This document shows, piece after piece, positions 12,562 through 21,663 of a stretch of 63,998 nucleotides of DNA (position 1 is the first letter of the stretch; each line of letters opens with the position of its first letter). The position numbers and the translations under genes are program-made. The DNA is taken from contig NZ_AUBS01000024.1 of NCBI RefSeq assembly GCF_000429365.1, positions 1 to 63,998 on the forward strand. Reading direction: 5' to 3'. The stretch is from Pseudodonghicola xiamenensis DSM 18339. GTDB taxonomy: Bacteria > Pseudomonadota > Alphaproteobacteria > Rhodobacterales > Rhodobacteraceae. Under the pieces are notes generated by a model, which was given only the letters and a program-made list of their open reading frames with translations, ran no database searches and was not told the origin of the DNA.

Positions 12562-12978
12562 ATGGCAAACACGATGCAATTCGACCTCGTCAGCCCGGAG
12601 CGCCGCCTGGCGTCGCTCCCGGTCAGCGCGGTCCGGCTTCCCGGCGCGGAAGGCGAGATGACGGCGATGCCTGGCCATGCGCCTGTCATCACGACGCTTC
12701 GCCCCGGGGTGCTGCGGATCGAGAGCCCGGAGGGCACCTCCGAGTTCGTCGTGACCGGCGGCTTCGCTGAAATCGGCTTTGAGTCGATGTCGGTGCTGGC
12801 CGAAAAGGCCGTGCCGCTGGGCGAGATGACCCGTGCCCATATGGACGCGCTGATCGAGGAAGCCCGCGCTGCGCATGCTGCCGCCAAGGCGGCGCCGGAG
12901 GTGGAAGCCAACATCGTCGACGAGGCAGCCAAGCTGCTCGCCGACATGGAGGCTCTCGGGACCCATATGTCGCTCTGA
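12562..12978 (+). CDS. atpC: F0F1 ATP synthase subunit epsilon
   Basis: 138-residue epsilon subunit, part of the rotor and inhibitor of hydrolysis. The N-terminal beta-sandwich includes [22 protein letters not shown] and [20 protein letters not shown]. The C-terminal helical part is short and Ala-rich ([20 protein letters not shown]). A GAGGAGAAG site precedes the start. Last gene of the operon, followed 31 bases later by a strong terminator. Confidence 0.96.
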   Translation: MANTMQFDLVSPERRLASLPVSAVRLPGAEGEMTAMPGHAPVITTLRPGVLRIESPEGTSEFVVTGGFAEIGFESMSVLAEKAVPLGEMTRAHMDALIEEARAAHAAAKAAPEVEANIVDEAAKLLADMEALGTHMSL

Positions 12979-13009
12979 CCGGCCCTCGGGCCTGAGGCGA
13001 GAGACCAGA

Positions 13010-13040
13010 AACCGGCCCCCTTGCGGGCCGGTTTTATTTT
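13010..13040 (+). terminator. Rho-independent terminator of the atp operon
   Basis: Perfect 9-bp stem AACCGGCCC (13010-13018) and GGGCCGGTT (13025-13033) with a six-base loop, followed by TTATTTT. It lies just after atpC. Confidence 0.9.
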
Positions 13041-13097
13041 GACAAGACGATATCGAAAATGCTTTGCTCCCCGAGTTTCGCAGGGGGCGAGAGAGAA

Positions 13098-13448
13098 ATG
13101 AAGAAATTGCAAAACCACCTGATCGGGGTTGATCAGGGTGATGTGGCGCTATTTGCGGATTTCGAGGATGGCGGTCTGATGTGGACCGGCACCGGCCCCC
13201 GTGAAAAGCGGCGCACGGTGCAGTTTTCCGAACCGTTCCGATCAATACCGGCGGTGCATCTGACCACCTCTCTTCTGGATGCCGATACCCACTCTGCAGT
13301 TCGGGTGGAGCTGACGGCGCGGAACATAACGCCCCAGGGTTTCGACATTCTTTGCCGCACATGGCTCGACACCCGGATCGCACGGATGCGGGTGTCCTGG
13401 ATGGCGATCGGATCGCTGTCGCACGAAGACGATTGGGACGTCCAGTAG
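13098..13448 (+). CDS. H-type lectin domain protein
   Basis: About 116 residues, nearly all one H-type lectin domain. Characteristic pieces: FEDGGLMWTGTG, KRRTVQFSEPFRSIPAVHL, ELTARNITPQGFDILCRTWL DTRIARMRVSWMAIG. The family binds sugars (N-acetylgalactosamine in the eukaryotic prototypes). No signal peptide is seen, so a surface role is not supported. Start placed at MKKLQNHL after a GAGAGA site; an upstream in-frame ATG at 13059 has none. It sits alone after the atp terminator. Function in bacteria unknown. Confidence 0.75.
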   Translation: MKKLQNHLIGVDQGDVALFADFEDGGLMWTGTGPREKRRTVQFSEPFRSIPAVHLTTSLLDADTHSAVRVELTARNITPQGFDILCRTWLDTRIARMRVSWMAIGSLSHEDDWDVQ

Positions 13449-13565
13449 GCGAACTGACCTTGCCGTGGGAGGCTTTCCTTACGGAAAGGCACCGCATCGC
13501 GGGTGGTATGGGGATTCGATCATCCATAAGGTGAGTTATCGAGACGAACCGATGGAGGACTCCCT

Positions 13566-13940
13566 TTGAAATTTGCCTTTTCGATCACTCTTGTCGGGGT
13601 TGCTGCGCTGTCCGCTTGTGGGGGCGTGAATCCCGTCAAAACCCCGAACTCCTTCATTTACCGGATGAATGACGGCGTCTTGCAGGGCAGCTACAACCCG
13701 TCAGGGTTCAGCACTGAGCAAGTCAAGCTCTATGCTAAACAATACTGTAGCGAGGCCAAGCTCGCCTCCTATGCCGAGTCCGCCCCGGGGGGCGATGGGC
13801 TGGTGGCATTCCGGGCAACCTGCCGGGGTGAGATGCCGAATGGGCATGCCATAATTCTGAAGCGTGAGGATGGCTCGGTGCTGCTCGAATCCACCCTGTC
13901 AAAGGACGGAGAACTCCACTTTGACCAGAAAGCGTTCTAA
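13566..13940 (+). CDS. Small predicted lipoprotein
   Basis: 124 residues starting at a TTG codon, six bases after GGAGGA. An ATG-only gene caller would miss the true start. The first 18 residues form a lipoprotein signal (MKFAFSITLVGVAALSAC) with lipobox LSAC, so the mature protein would begin Cys-Gly-Gly at residue 18. The rest (TPNSFIYRMNDGVLQGSYNP; two further Cys in QYCSEAK and RATCRG) matches no family I recognise. Monocistronic between the lectin gene and the convergent prs. Confidence 0.7.
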   Translation: MKFAFSITLVGVAALSACGGVNPVKTPNSFIYRMNDGVLQGSYNPSGFSTEQVKLYAKQYCSEAKLASYAESAPGGDGLVAFRATCRGEMPNGHAIILKREDGSVLLESTLSKDGELHFDQKAF

Positions 13941-14005
13941 TTGGCGGCAGGGATCAGGGCGTGGCGCCAGGCTGCTGTGCCGCGAACTGCTCGGAATGCC
14001 CTCGT

Positions 14006-14036
14006 AAAAAAGCCCCATGCAAGGCAATGCACGGGG
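14006..14036 (-). terminator. Rho-independent terminator of prs
   Basis: On the minus strand, GCCCCGTGCA and TGCATGGGGC form a 10-bp stem with one G-T pair, followed by TTTTTT. It is 27 bases beyond the prs stop, and may also serve the converging lipoprotein gene. Confidence 0.85.
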
Positions 14037-14062
14037 CCCTTGAATCTCGCTTCGGCTAGGTG

Positions 14063-15082
14063 TCAGTCCATCGCGTAGAGGGATTCGTAGATCGGCGTCA
14101 GGGTGCTGTCTTCGAACAGAGACGACACGCTGGTGCCGTACCAGATGTTCAGGATCGCCTGAGAGAAGATCGGGGCGGTGGGCACGATACGGATGTTCGG
14201 TGCCGCCTTGACCGCCTCAGAGGGCTGGATCGTGTCGGTGATCACCAGCGACTTCATCACCGAGTTGGTGACCCGCGTCACGGCGGGGCCGCTCATGACC
14301 CCGTGGGTGATATAGGCGTGAACTTCCCAGGCGCCGTTCTCCAGCAGCACTTCGGCCGCCTTGCAGAGCGTGCCGGCGGTGTCGCACATGTCATCGACAA
14401 TGATACAGATCTTGTCGGTCACATCGCCGATCACCGTCATCTCGGCGACTTCACCGGGCTTTTCGCGGCGTTTGTCCACGATCGAGAGGGGAGAGTTGAT
14501 CCGCTTGGCCAGTTCGCGGGCGCGGGCCACGCCGCCAACGTCGGGCGACACGACCATCAGGTCATCCATCTGGCCCTTGAAGTTCGATTTGATGTCCAGC
14601 GCGAAGATCGGCGAGGCATAGAGGTTGTCGACCGGGATGTCGAAGAACCCCTGAATCTGCGCAGCGTGCAGATCCATGGTCAGAACCCGTTCGATCCCGG
14701 CCTGGGCCAGAAGGTTCGCGACAAGCTTGGCCGAAATCGGTGTGCGTGCCTTGGTGCGGCGGTCCTGACGGGCATATCCGAAATAGGGGATCACGGCGGT
14801 GATCCGCGCCGCCGACGACCGGCGCAGCGCGTCGGTCATGATCAGCAGTTCCATCAGATTGTCATTCGCCGGGTTAGACGTCGGCTGGATGATGAACATG
14901 TCCTCGCCGCGGACGTTTTCATAGACCTCGACGAAGATCTCGCCGTCATTGAATCGCTCGACGCGGGCATCGACCAGACCGAGCTGAACGCCCCGGTTCA
15001 TGCTCATGCGGCGTGCGATGGCTTCGGCAAGCGGAAGGTTGGCGTTCCCAGCGATAAGCTTGGGTTCGTTCATGGTAGCCAT
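14063..15082 (-). CDS. prs: Ribose-phosphate pyrophosphokinase
   Basis: 339-residue PRPP synthase, joining ribose 5-phosphate and ATP to make PRPP for purine, pyrimidine, histidine and NAD synthesis. Diagnostic stretches: [31 protein letters not shown] (ATP loop), [20 protein letters not shown] and the PRPP-binding loop [13 protein letters not shown]. Slightly longer than usual at the N-terminus; the third codon after the first ATG is another candidate start (MNEPKLIAG). Divergent from the DsbA-like isomerase gene. Confidence 0.97.
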   Translation of the reverse strand: MATMNEPKLIAGNANLPLAEAIARRMSMNRGVQLGLVDARVERFNDGEIFVEVYENVRGEDMFIIQPTSNPANDNLMELLIMTDALRRSSAARITAVIPYFGYARQDRRTKARTPISAKLVANLLAQAGIERVLTMDLHAAQIQGFFDIPVDNLYASPIFALDIKSNFKGQMDDLMVVSPDVGGVARARELAKRINSPLSIVDKRREKPGEVAEMTVIGDVTDKICIIVDDMCDTAGTLCKAAEVLLENGAWEVHAYITHGVMSGPAVTRVTNSVMKSLVITDTIQPSEAVKAAPNIRIVPTAPIFSQAILNIWYGTSVSSLFEDSTLTPIYESLYAMD

Positions 15083-15187
15083 ATGCTGGTATCCCCGGGC
15101 AGCAATGTCTGTGACAGATTCGTGATGTTGACACCGCTTAACATCTCCTTACGGTCGCGCAAAGCGCAGGGCGGGAGAAAAGCTAAC

Positions 15188-15790
15188 ATGCCACATCATA
15201 TCGACTATTTCTTTACGACATTGTCGCCCTATGTCTACCTTGCCGGGACCCGGCTTGAGGAGATCGCGACAAAGCATGGCGCGACGATCACATATAAGCC
15301 CGTCGACCTGCTGTCCCTGTTCGGTCGGACCGGGGGAATCAAGCCCGCCGACCGTCATCCCTCGCGGATGGAATACCGCGCACAAGAGCTGACGCGGCAG
15401 GCGAAGAAACGCGGCATGCCTTTTCACCTGAGACCGGCGCATTGGCCGGTGAACCCCGCGCCATCGGCCTATGCGATCATCGCGGCACAGGCGGCGGGCG
15501 GCGGCGATCTGGGGGCGCTGGTGCACAGTTTCGCCCGGGGCTGCTGGGCCGAGGAAAAGGATATCTCCGACGACGCAGTGATCCGCGCCTGCCTCGAGGC
15601 TGCCGGCTTTGATCCGGCGCTGGCCGACAAGGGGCTGCTGGCCGGGGCCGAGACCTATGCCGCCAACCTGGAAGAGGCCGCTGCGCGCGGGGTTTTTGGC
15701 GCGCCGTTCTACATCACCGGGGATGATGAACGGTTTTGGGGACAGGATCGGTTGGACGATCTCGACGCGTATCTGGCGGGCGGTCTGTGA
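15188..15790 (+). CDS. 2-hydroxychromene-2-carboxylate isomerase / DsbA-family oxidoreductase
   Basis: 200 residues of DsbA-like (kappa-class GST) fold: IDYFFTTLSPYVYLAGTRLE, YKPVDLLSLFGRTGG, RPAHWPVNP and the late GVFGAPFYITGDDERFWGQD RL block. The family isomerises hydroxychromene carboxylates with glutathione in aromatic catabolism, but many members sit outside such pathways. No catabolic genes are nearby here, so the substrate is open. GGGAGAA precedes the ATG. It overlaps the next gene as TGATG (15788-15792). Confidence 0.85.
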   Translation: MPHHIDYFFTTLSPYVYLAGTRLEEIATKHGATITYKPVDLLSLFGRTGGIKPADRHPSRMEYRAQELTRQAKKRGMPFHLRPAHWPVNPAPSAYAIIAAQAAGGGDLGALVHSFARGCWAEEKDISDDAVIRACLEAAGFDPALADKGLLAGAETYAANLEEAAARGVFGAPFYITGDDERFWGQDRLDDLDAYLAGGL

Positions 15791-16605
15791 TGGATCTTGC
15801 AGTTTTGCCGCAACCGGTCTTTTCCCGCGACTTCGGGGAGGGCGCGCGCCGCGCGCTGGCGATCCATTGCACCCTGGCCCATTCCGGCGCCCTGCGCGGG
15901 TTGGCTGCTGCGCTGGGGGATGACCTGACGATTACCGCTTTCGATCTGCTCTCGCACGGGCAGAGCCCGGATTGGGACGGGCAGGGGGATATTTACGAGC
16001 GCCATATCGCCATCGCGGAGACGTTTCTGACCGAACCGATGGATCTGATCGGCCATTCCTTCGGCGCCACTGTCGCGCTTGGGTTGGCTGCGGCCCACCC
16101 CGAAATGGTGCGCAGCCTGACCCTGATCGAACCGGTCTATTTCGCCTTCGCCGGGCTGCAGGCGCCGGAGCTGCTGGCCCAGCATGAAGCTGATGCGCTG
16201 CCGTTTTCCGAAGCTTTGTTACGCGGTGATATCGAGACCGGCACGCGCCTGTTCAACGCCATGTGGGGCGGTGATGCAGGGCCCGGTTGGGAGGCTCTGC
16301 CAGAGCGCGCCCGCGTCGGGATGATCCGTGGCATACCGCTGGTGCCGGCCTCGCAACGGGCACTTTTCCACGATGCCGCCGGGCTCACGGCGCCGGGCGC
16401 GCTGGACGCGGTGAGCATGCCGGTGCTGTTGTTGCGGGGAAGCGACAGCCATCCGGTGGTTTCGGCGATCCACGCGGGACTCGCCGCGCGCCTTGCCGAT
16501 GTGCGCTCTGAGGTGGTCGAAGGGGCGGGGCACATGCTGCCTATCACCCATCCCGAACAGGTGGCGACGCATCTGCGCGCCATGCTGGCCCGGACAGAGG
16601 CCTAG
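15790..16605 (+). CDS. Alpha/beta hydrolase
   Basis: 271-residue alpha/beta hydrolase. Nucleophile elbow GHSFGA in DLIGHSFGATVALGLA; late Asp in LLRGSDSHPVV and catalytic His in EGAGHMLPITHPEQV. Early strand ALAIHCTLAHSGALRGLAAA takes the oxyanion region. Its start overlaps the isomerase stop, so the two are probably translated together. Ester, thioester and epoxide hydrolases share this fold; substrate not predictable. Confidence 0.88.
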   Translation: MDLAVLPQPVFSRDFGEGARRALAIHCTLAHSGALRGLAAALGDDLTITAFDLLSHGQSPDWDGQGDIYERHIAIAETFLTEPMDLIGHSFGATVALGLAAAHPEMVRSLTLIEPVYFAFAGLQAPELLAQHEADALPFSEALLRGDIETGTRLFNAMWGGDAGPGWEALPERARVGMIRGIPLVPASQRALFHDAAGLTAPGALDAVSMPVLLLRGSDSHPVVSAIHAGLAARLADVRSEVVEGAGHMLPITHPEQVATHLRAMLARTEA

Positions 16606-16646
16606 CAGAGAGGCAGGCGCGCTGTCGTCGCGAAACCGGGGAGTGT

Positions 16647-17690
16647 TCAGCCCTTTGCCAGTTCTATGAACTGGTCGATCAGCGCGTCGCTGATCGACCA
16701 GTCGCAGACCAGCCGGCAGCCCAGCATCTCTTCCCCGTCGCGGCCCTCGAGCGGGCCGTCTTGCAAATAGTACATCGCACCAGCCTCCAGCAGCCGTTCA
16801 TGCACACGACGGGGCAGGGCGGCGAAAATGATATTGGCCTGCGGATCGTTCAGAAGCTCGGCCTCCGTCCCGCGCAGTCCCTCGGCCAGACGGGCGCAAT
16901 TGGCATTAGCGCGGGTGGCCATCTCAAGCCAGAGATCATCGGCCAGATAGGCCTCCATCTGTGCCGAGAGATATCGGTGCTTGGACAGCAGGTGCGCCCC
17001 GCGCTTGCGGCGCAGTTCGAATTCCCAGGAACGTGCCGGATCGAAGAAGATCACCGCCTCGACCCCCATCAGCCCGTTCTTGGTGCCGCCGAAGGACAGC
17101 GCGTCTATGCCCGATTCCCAGGTCATTTCGGCAGGGGTGCAACCAAGGGTCACCAGCGCATTGGTGAAGCGTGCCCCGTCCATGTGGGTTTTCAAGCCGA
17201 AGTCGCGGGCCACCGCGCTCAATGCTCGGAGTTCGGCCAGATCATAGACCGATCCCCGTTCGGTGGCCTGGGTGAGCGACACCGGCCCCCGCTGCGGGCC
17301 GTGAACGCCACGGTTGCCTTCCCGCTCGATGGCGCTGCGCAGCGCTTCGGGTGTCATCTTGTCGCCACCCGGCACCAGCGTCAGCTTGGCCCCGCCCGAG
17401 AAGAACTCGGGCGCGCTGCATTCGTCTTCGTGGATATGCGCAACCGGAGAGCAGAACACCGTCTCGTAAGGCGCGGTGAGCGAGGCCAGGGCCAGGGAAT
17501 TGGCGGCAGTGCCTGTGGTCACCAGATGCACCGCGGCTTCGGGTGCCTCGAACAGATCACGCAGCCGGTCGCGGACGCGATCCATCGCCGCATCGGCGCC
17601 ATAGCCGGGGGCGAACCCTTCGTTGGCCTCTGCCAATGCCTCCATGACTTTCGGGTGAACGGGACCGGCGTTGTCGGAGGCAAAGAACAT
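16647..17690 (-). CDS. ltaE: Low-specificity L-threonine aldolase family enzyme
   Basis: About 347 residues. PLP-dependent enzyme cleaving L-threonine or allo-threonine to glycine and acetaldehyde. Family features: FASDNAGPVHPKVMEAL, TGTAANSLALASL, KTHMDGARFTNAL, and the PLP-lysine in SFGGTKNGLMGVEAVIF. The TKNG form belongs to the Pseudomonas-type aldolase. The ATG at 17688-17690 overlaps the ycgN stop as ATGA. Third gene of the ribF-ycgN-ltaE operon. Confidence 0.88.
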   Translation of the reverse strand: MFFASDNAGPVHPKVMEALAEANEGFAPGYGADAAMDRVRDRLRDLFEAPEAAVHLVTTGTAANSLALASLTAPYETVFCSPVAHIHEDECSAPEFFSGGAKLTLVPGGDKMTPEALRSAIEREGNRGVHGPQRGPVSLTQATERGSVYDLAELRALSAVARDFGLKTHMDGARFTNALVTLGCTPAEMTWESGIDALSFGGTKNGLMGVEAVIFFDPARSWEFELRRKRGAHLLSKHRYLSAQMEAYLADDLWLEMATRANANCARLAEGLRGTEAELLNDPQANIIFAALPRRVHERLLEAGAMYYLQDGPLEGRDGEEMLGCRLVCDWSISDALIDQFIELAKG

Positions 17691-18160
17691 CAGACGGGCT
17701 CCTCTATGATATAGTCTTCCCAATCTTCCTCGGGGACTTCGAATTCGGGCACGGTTCGATGGCGGATCGACACGCCGGCGGCATGCACGCTGGCGGGATC
17801 GCCGGTGATCAGCGGGTGCCAGTCATACAATGGCCGGCCTTCCCACAGCAGCCGATAGGCGCAGGTCTCCGGCATCCAATAGGCATGCTCGTCAATGTTG
17901 TCAGGCCGCAGCACGATACATTCCGGCACGAACTGGTGGCGGATTTCATATTGCGCGCACAGGCAACTGTCGTCGTCCAGCAAGCGGCAGGCGACGCAGG
18001 TCAGGGCGACCTCGCCGGTTTCCTCGTCCTCAAGCTTGTTCAGGCAGCATTTGCCGCAGCCGTCGCACAGCGCCTCCCATTCCCTGTCGTTCAGCTTGCG
18101 CAGGGGTTTGCGTTCCCAGAACCGGGGCGACAGGTCTTTGCGGTCGATATGGTTGCTCAT
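17690..18160 (-). CDS. YcgN-family cysteine-cluster protein (UPF0260)
   Basis: 156-residue cytoplasmic protein with a zinc or Fe-S-like cysteine cluster: LCDGCGKCCLNKLEDEETGE, LTCVACRLLDDDSCLCAQY, VPECIVLRP and PETCAYRLL. The spacing fits the CxxCxxCC family whose function is unknown. It overlaps ribF upstream and the aldolase downstream by four bases each (ATGA), so the three form one tightly coupled operon. A link to flavin or PLP metabolism is suggested only by context. Confidence 0.9.
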   Translation of the reverse strand: MSNHIDRKDLSPRFWERKPLRKLNDREWEALCDGCGKCCLNKLEDEETGEVALTCVACRLLDDDSCLCAQYEIRHQFVPECIVLRPDNIDEHAYWMPETCAYRLLWEGRPLYDWHPLITGDPASVHAAGVSIRHRTVPEFEVPEEDWEDYIIEEPV

Positions 18161-19089
18161 AGCGCGGACAGGATATCACGGGCGCGGGCACAATCGGCAT
18201 TCATCTGGTCGATCAATGCCTGCAACCCGTCGAATTTCATTTCCGGGCGCAGATAATCGACCAGCGCGACCGACAGCGTTGCACCATAGAGATCGCCAGT
18301 GAAGTCGAACAGGAAGGTTTCGATATTCGGCACCTCGCCGTCGAACATCGGCCTGACCCCCAGTGAGGCGGCACCGTGATAGCTGCCCTTGTGCGGTCCG
18401 TCGAGCACATCGACCAGTGCCGCATAGACGCCGAAGGCGGGCGGGTGCAGCCCTTCGATCGACATATTGGCAGTGGGGAAGCCCAGGTCGCGGCCACGTT
18501 GTTCGCCGCCGATCACCGGCCCTTCGATCCGGTGCCAGTGGCCCAGCATGGCAGCCGCGTCACGCGGGCGGGCCTCGCTCAGCGCGGTGCGGATGGCGGT
18601 GGAGGACACCGTATGTTCGGATTGTTCCAGCAGCGGCGCGATGGTGACGCCAAAGCCCATCTCGTGACCGAAACGCACCAGATCCTCGGCATTGCCGCTG
18701 CGCTTCTTGCCGAAGCAGAAATCGGCGCCGACGACCACATGGCGCAGGCCCAGCCCGTCCGAGATCACATTGCGGGCGAATTCCTCGGGGCTGAGCCCGG
18801 CCAGGGCGGCGTTGAAGTTCAGTTCGTACAGCCGTTCCACCCCCAGCTTCTCCAGCCGGTGGGCGCGGGCGCCGCGCCGCATCAGCCGGAATGGCGGGCT
18901 TTGGGGGGCGAAGAATTCGCGCGGGTGGGGTTCGAAGGTGACAACGCCCAGGGGCGCGTCGGGGTCGGCCTGATGGGCCAGACGGATCACCGACTGGTGG
19001 CCGATATGCACGCCGTCAAAATTGCCGATCGCGGCGCTGGCGCCACGGTCCTGGGGTTCGACGAATTGGTAGTCCCGAATGATCCGCAT
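18157..19089 (-). CDS. ribF: Bifunctional riboflavin kinase / FAD synthetase
   Basis: 310 residues. Converts riboflavin to FMN and FMN to FAD. The N-terminal FAD synthetase nucleotidyltransferase domain has GNFDGVHIGHQSVI (21-34 region) and GADFCFGKKRSGN. The C-terminal flavokinase domain has GRDLGFPTANMSIE and VYAALVDV. Length is standard. First gene of a minus-strand operon with ycgN. No FMN riboswitch was seen in the 61 bases upstream to the maoC-like gene. Confidence 0.96.
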   Translation of the reverse strand: MRIIRDYQFVEPQDRGASAAIGNFDGVHIGHQSVIRLAHQADPDAPLGVVTFEPHPREFFAPQSPPFRLMRRGARAHRLEKLGVERLYELNFNAALAGLSPEEFARNVISDGLGLRHVVVGADFCFGKKRSGNAEDLVRFGHEMGFGVTIAPLLEQSEHTVSSTAIRTALSEARPRDAAAMLGHWHRIEGPVIGGEQRGRDLGFPTANMSIEGLHPPAFGVYAALVDVLDGPHKGSYHGAASLGVRPMFDGEVPNIETFLFDFTGDLYGATLSVALVDYLRPEMKFDGLQALIDQMNADCARARDILSAL

Positions 19090-19150
19090 GGGCGATGCCT
19101 AGCGCCCCGCGTCGGCGGGCGCAAGACACCTGCGCCCGCGGTTTGCGATC

Positions 19151-19594
19151 TCAGTCGAACTTGCGGCTGGGGGCCAGCACTGTCGCTTCGCCGATCAGCA
19201 CTTTCTTTCCCTCGACCGAACAATGGCAGTCCAGCTTGACCCGGCGCTTGGCGACGTCGATGTCGATCACCTTGACCTCGGCATAGACCATATCGCCGGG
19301 GCGCACCGGGGCGAGGAACTTCAGCGACTGGCCCATGTAGATGGTGCCGTGGCCGGGAAGCTGTTCGCCGATCACCGCCGAAATCAGCCCGGCAGTCAGC
19401 ATGCCGTGGGCGATGCGGCCTTCGAAGATGGTGTCCTGAGCATAGGCATCGTCCAGGTGCACCGGGTTATGATCGGTCGACACTTCGGCGAACAATTCGA
19501 TATCGCGATCCGTCACCTGTTTGCGCAGGTAACGGGTCATCCCCATTTCGATGTCTTCGATGCAGATCGTTCCGCGGGGCAGATTGTCCAACAT
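19151..19594 (-). CDS. MaoC-family (hotdog) dehydratase
   Basis: 147-residue hotdog-fold enzyme with the (R)-specific hydratase motif: AEVSTDHNPVHLDDAYAQDT (catalytic Asp/His pair in DHNPVH), FEGRIAHGMLTAGLISAV. Members hydrate enoyl-CoA thioesters in fatty-acid or PHA metabolism. phaC is in this window but 42 kb away, so a PHA role is speculative. An AGAGGACGAC site precedes the ATG. Confidence 0.88.
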   Translation of the reverse strand: MLDNLPRGTICIEDIEMGMTRYLRKQVTDRDIELFAEVSTDHNPVHLDDAYAQDTIFEGRIAHGMLTAGLISAVIGEQLPGHGTIYMGQSLKFLAPVRPGDMVYAEVKVIDIDVAKRRVKLDCHCSVEGKKVLIGEATVLAPSRKFD

Positions 19595-19699
19595 GTCGTC
19601 CTCTTGCTCTCATCGGCGCGGTAATAAAAAACCTTGAGTCGCCGCGTCATCGGCAACTTTATTACTTCGCAACCGCAGAAAATCAAGAGAATTCTTGTG

Positions 19700-20575
19700 T
19701 CAGCGCAACCGGCCAATGGCATAGGTGGGCGCGCGCATTTCCTTTTTGATATAAGTGCTTAGCGCCGCTTCATCCGGTTGGTGGTCGGTTTTCGTCTCGT
19801 CCGCCGCGAGGCCTCCGGTAATGAAAAGGGAATCGATATCCTCTCCCATCGCGCCGGCGACATCGGTGTGGATGCCGTCGCCGATCGCCAGAATCGAGGC
19901 TTGCGAGACCTCGACGCCCAGCGATGCCAGACGGCGGCGGGCCAGGTCATAGATCGGCGGATGCGGCTTGCCGAAATAGAGGCTTTCGCCGCCCATGTCG
20001 GTATAAAGGCTGGCCACCGCGCCGGCGCACCATTCGCGCACCTCGCCGCGGTCGACGATGATATCGGGATTGGCGCAGAGAAGCTTCATCCCCTTCTGTT
20101 TGGCGAACAGCAGTTGCGGCCGCAGGATCTCCGGGTTCTCCTCGGGGTCGAAGGGACCGCAGCAGACGATGCCCTCGGCCTCCTCCAGCTCGACCCTGGT
20201 GATCTCAAGCGGATCGTCCAACACATGGATCGGTTCGAAAAAACCCTGGTCGCGGTCCCACTCGCCCATGAACCAGACCTTCTGGCCGACCACGCCTTCG
20301 AACATCGCGGCCCGCGCGCTGTCGCCGCTGGTGGCGATGGTGTCATAGGCATCCTCGGGCACGCCGAAGACCTTGAGCTGCTCGGCCACGCCGGCACGGG
20401 GTTTCGGCGAGTTGGTGACCAGAACGACCACACCGCCGGCTTTCCGATAGGCCTGCAAGGCGGCGACCGCCTCGGGGTAGGCGGTGACGCCGTTATGCAC
20501 GCAGCCCCAGAGATCGACGAACATCGCGTCGTAGTTCTGGGAAATCTTGGAAAGCGCGGTGATGATCTGGGTCAT
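19700..20575 (-). CDS. HAD-superfamily hydrolase (TIGR01459 type)
   Basis: 291 residues from the ATG at 20573-20575. Class IIA HAD hydrolase of the NagD-like kind: nucleophile motif FVDLWGCVHNGVTAYPEA, second motif VLVTNSPKPR, Lys in YFGKPHPPIYDLARRR and acidic motif ILAIGDGIHTDVAGA. Probably a cytosolic sugar- or nucleotide-phosphate phosphatase; substrate not known. It stands alone, divergent from the M48 gene. Confidence 0.88.
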   Translation of the reverse strand: MTQIITALSKISQNYDAMFVDLWGCVHNGVTAYPEAVAALQAYRKAGGVVVLVTNSPKPRAGVAEQLKVFGVPEDAYDTIATSGDSARAAMFEGVVGQKVWFMGEWDRDQGFFEPIHVLDDPLEITRVELEEAEGIVCCGPFDPEENPEILRPQLLFAKQKGMKLLCANPDIIVDRGEVREWCAGAVASLYTDMGGESLYFGKPHPPIYDLARRRLASLGVEVSQASILAIGDGIHTDVAGAMGEDIDSLFITGGLAADETKTDHQPDEAALSTYIKKEMRAPTYAIGRLR

Positions 20576-20775
20576 GGAAAGCCGTTTGCTGTGATCTGGA
20601 GGGGCAGAACGGGCCAGGGCGGCGGTGCGCCGGGGCCAAGGATGAGCTGCGCCTACTAACACCGGTTTGTGACAGAATGACAACGGCAAACCGTGCGACG
20701 CTGCCGTTGCGGTCGGCTTGACATCGGTCGTAATCTCATCGGTATTGCGAGGGCTTGCAATCCAGAGGAGAGCTC

Positions 20776-21581
20776 ATGGGCCGAATTTCCCGAGCCGCCG
20801 CTGTGCTTGGCATTTGTCTTGTCGCCGCATCCTGCGGCACCAGCCGGAACTTGGTGCGGGGCAGTCGGACACTGCCGCGCGGATGTTCGCTGAGGCGCGC
20901 GCCGAAGGACCTCGGCGGACGCTGTCGGCCGCTGCGGCGGAAAGCCGGTTCCAACGGGTTGCCGCGCGGATCCAGCCGACCGGTCGCAGATATTGTGAAA
21001 GCCTGGCCGGTGAGCGCAGCAATCTGAATTGCAACGTCATGTTGCAGATTGATCGCGAGATGAAGCAGCGCAACGCCTATTTCACCTATGACGGCAAAGA
21101 GCCGGTGATCCGTATTTCGATGCCGATGCTACAGGACAGTGCCAGTGACGACGAGGTGGGGTTCATCCTCGGGCACGAATATGGCCACCTTATCGGGCGG
21201 CATATTCAGAAGCAGCAACAACAGGCGTTGGCCGGGGCGCTGCTCCTCGGGGTGATCACGGCGGCGGCGACGGTGAATTCGGCCTCCTACAATCCGAATA
21301 CCGTGAGCCAGAGCATGGATGTCGGGGCGGCTGCCAGTGCGATGGCCTATTCCCAGACCTATGAGCTGGAGAGCGACACGCTGGGAACGCGGATCGCCCG
21401 TGCGGCGGGCTATGATCCGGTCAAGGGGGCGAAATTCTTCGCGCGGGCCGAGGCTGCACGGACCTCTGCCGGCAATTTGTCGTTCTGGGGTACCCATCCG
21501 CCCGACGCGAAGCGGCTGGCGACCGTGCTCGCGACGATGCAGCAGATCGACGCCAAAATCGGCTTGCAGAAAGCGCAGTAG
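20776..21581 (+). pseudogene. M48-family metallopeptidase lipoprotein, frameshifted
   Basis: Two frames are needed for one protein. The ATG at 20776, behind GAGGAG, begins a lipoprotein signal MGRISRAAAVLGICLVAASC with lipobox VAASC-G. The peptidase domain lies in another frame from about 20850 to the stop at 21581: HEYGHLIGRHI (HExxH zinc site), a third ligand Glu in YELESDTLG, and THPPDAKR. Joining them needs one extra base; a missing G in TTGGTG near 20852 would restore the reading. This is either a real inactivating deletion or a sequencing error. Intact relatives are periplasmic, lipid-anchored proteases. Confidence 0.75.
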
Positions 21582-21663
21582 AAAACGTCGGCACCGCGCC
21601 GCTTTGTTGCCACTGGGGGGCAGGCGCATTTACCGTCCCGTTGCCGGGCGTTAGATCAGTGTC

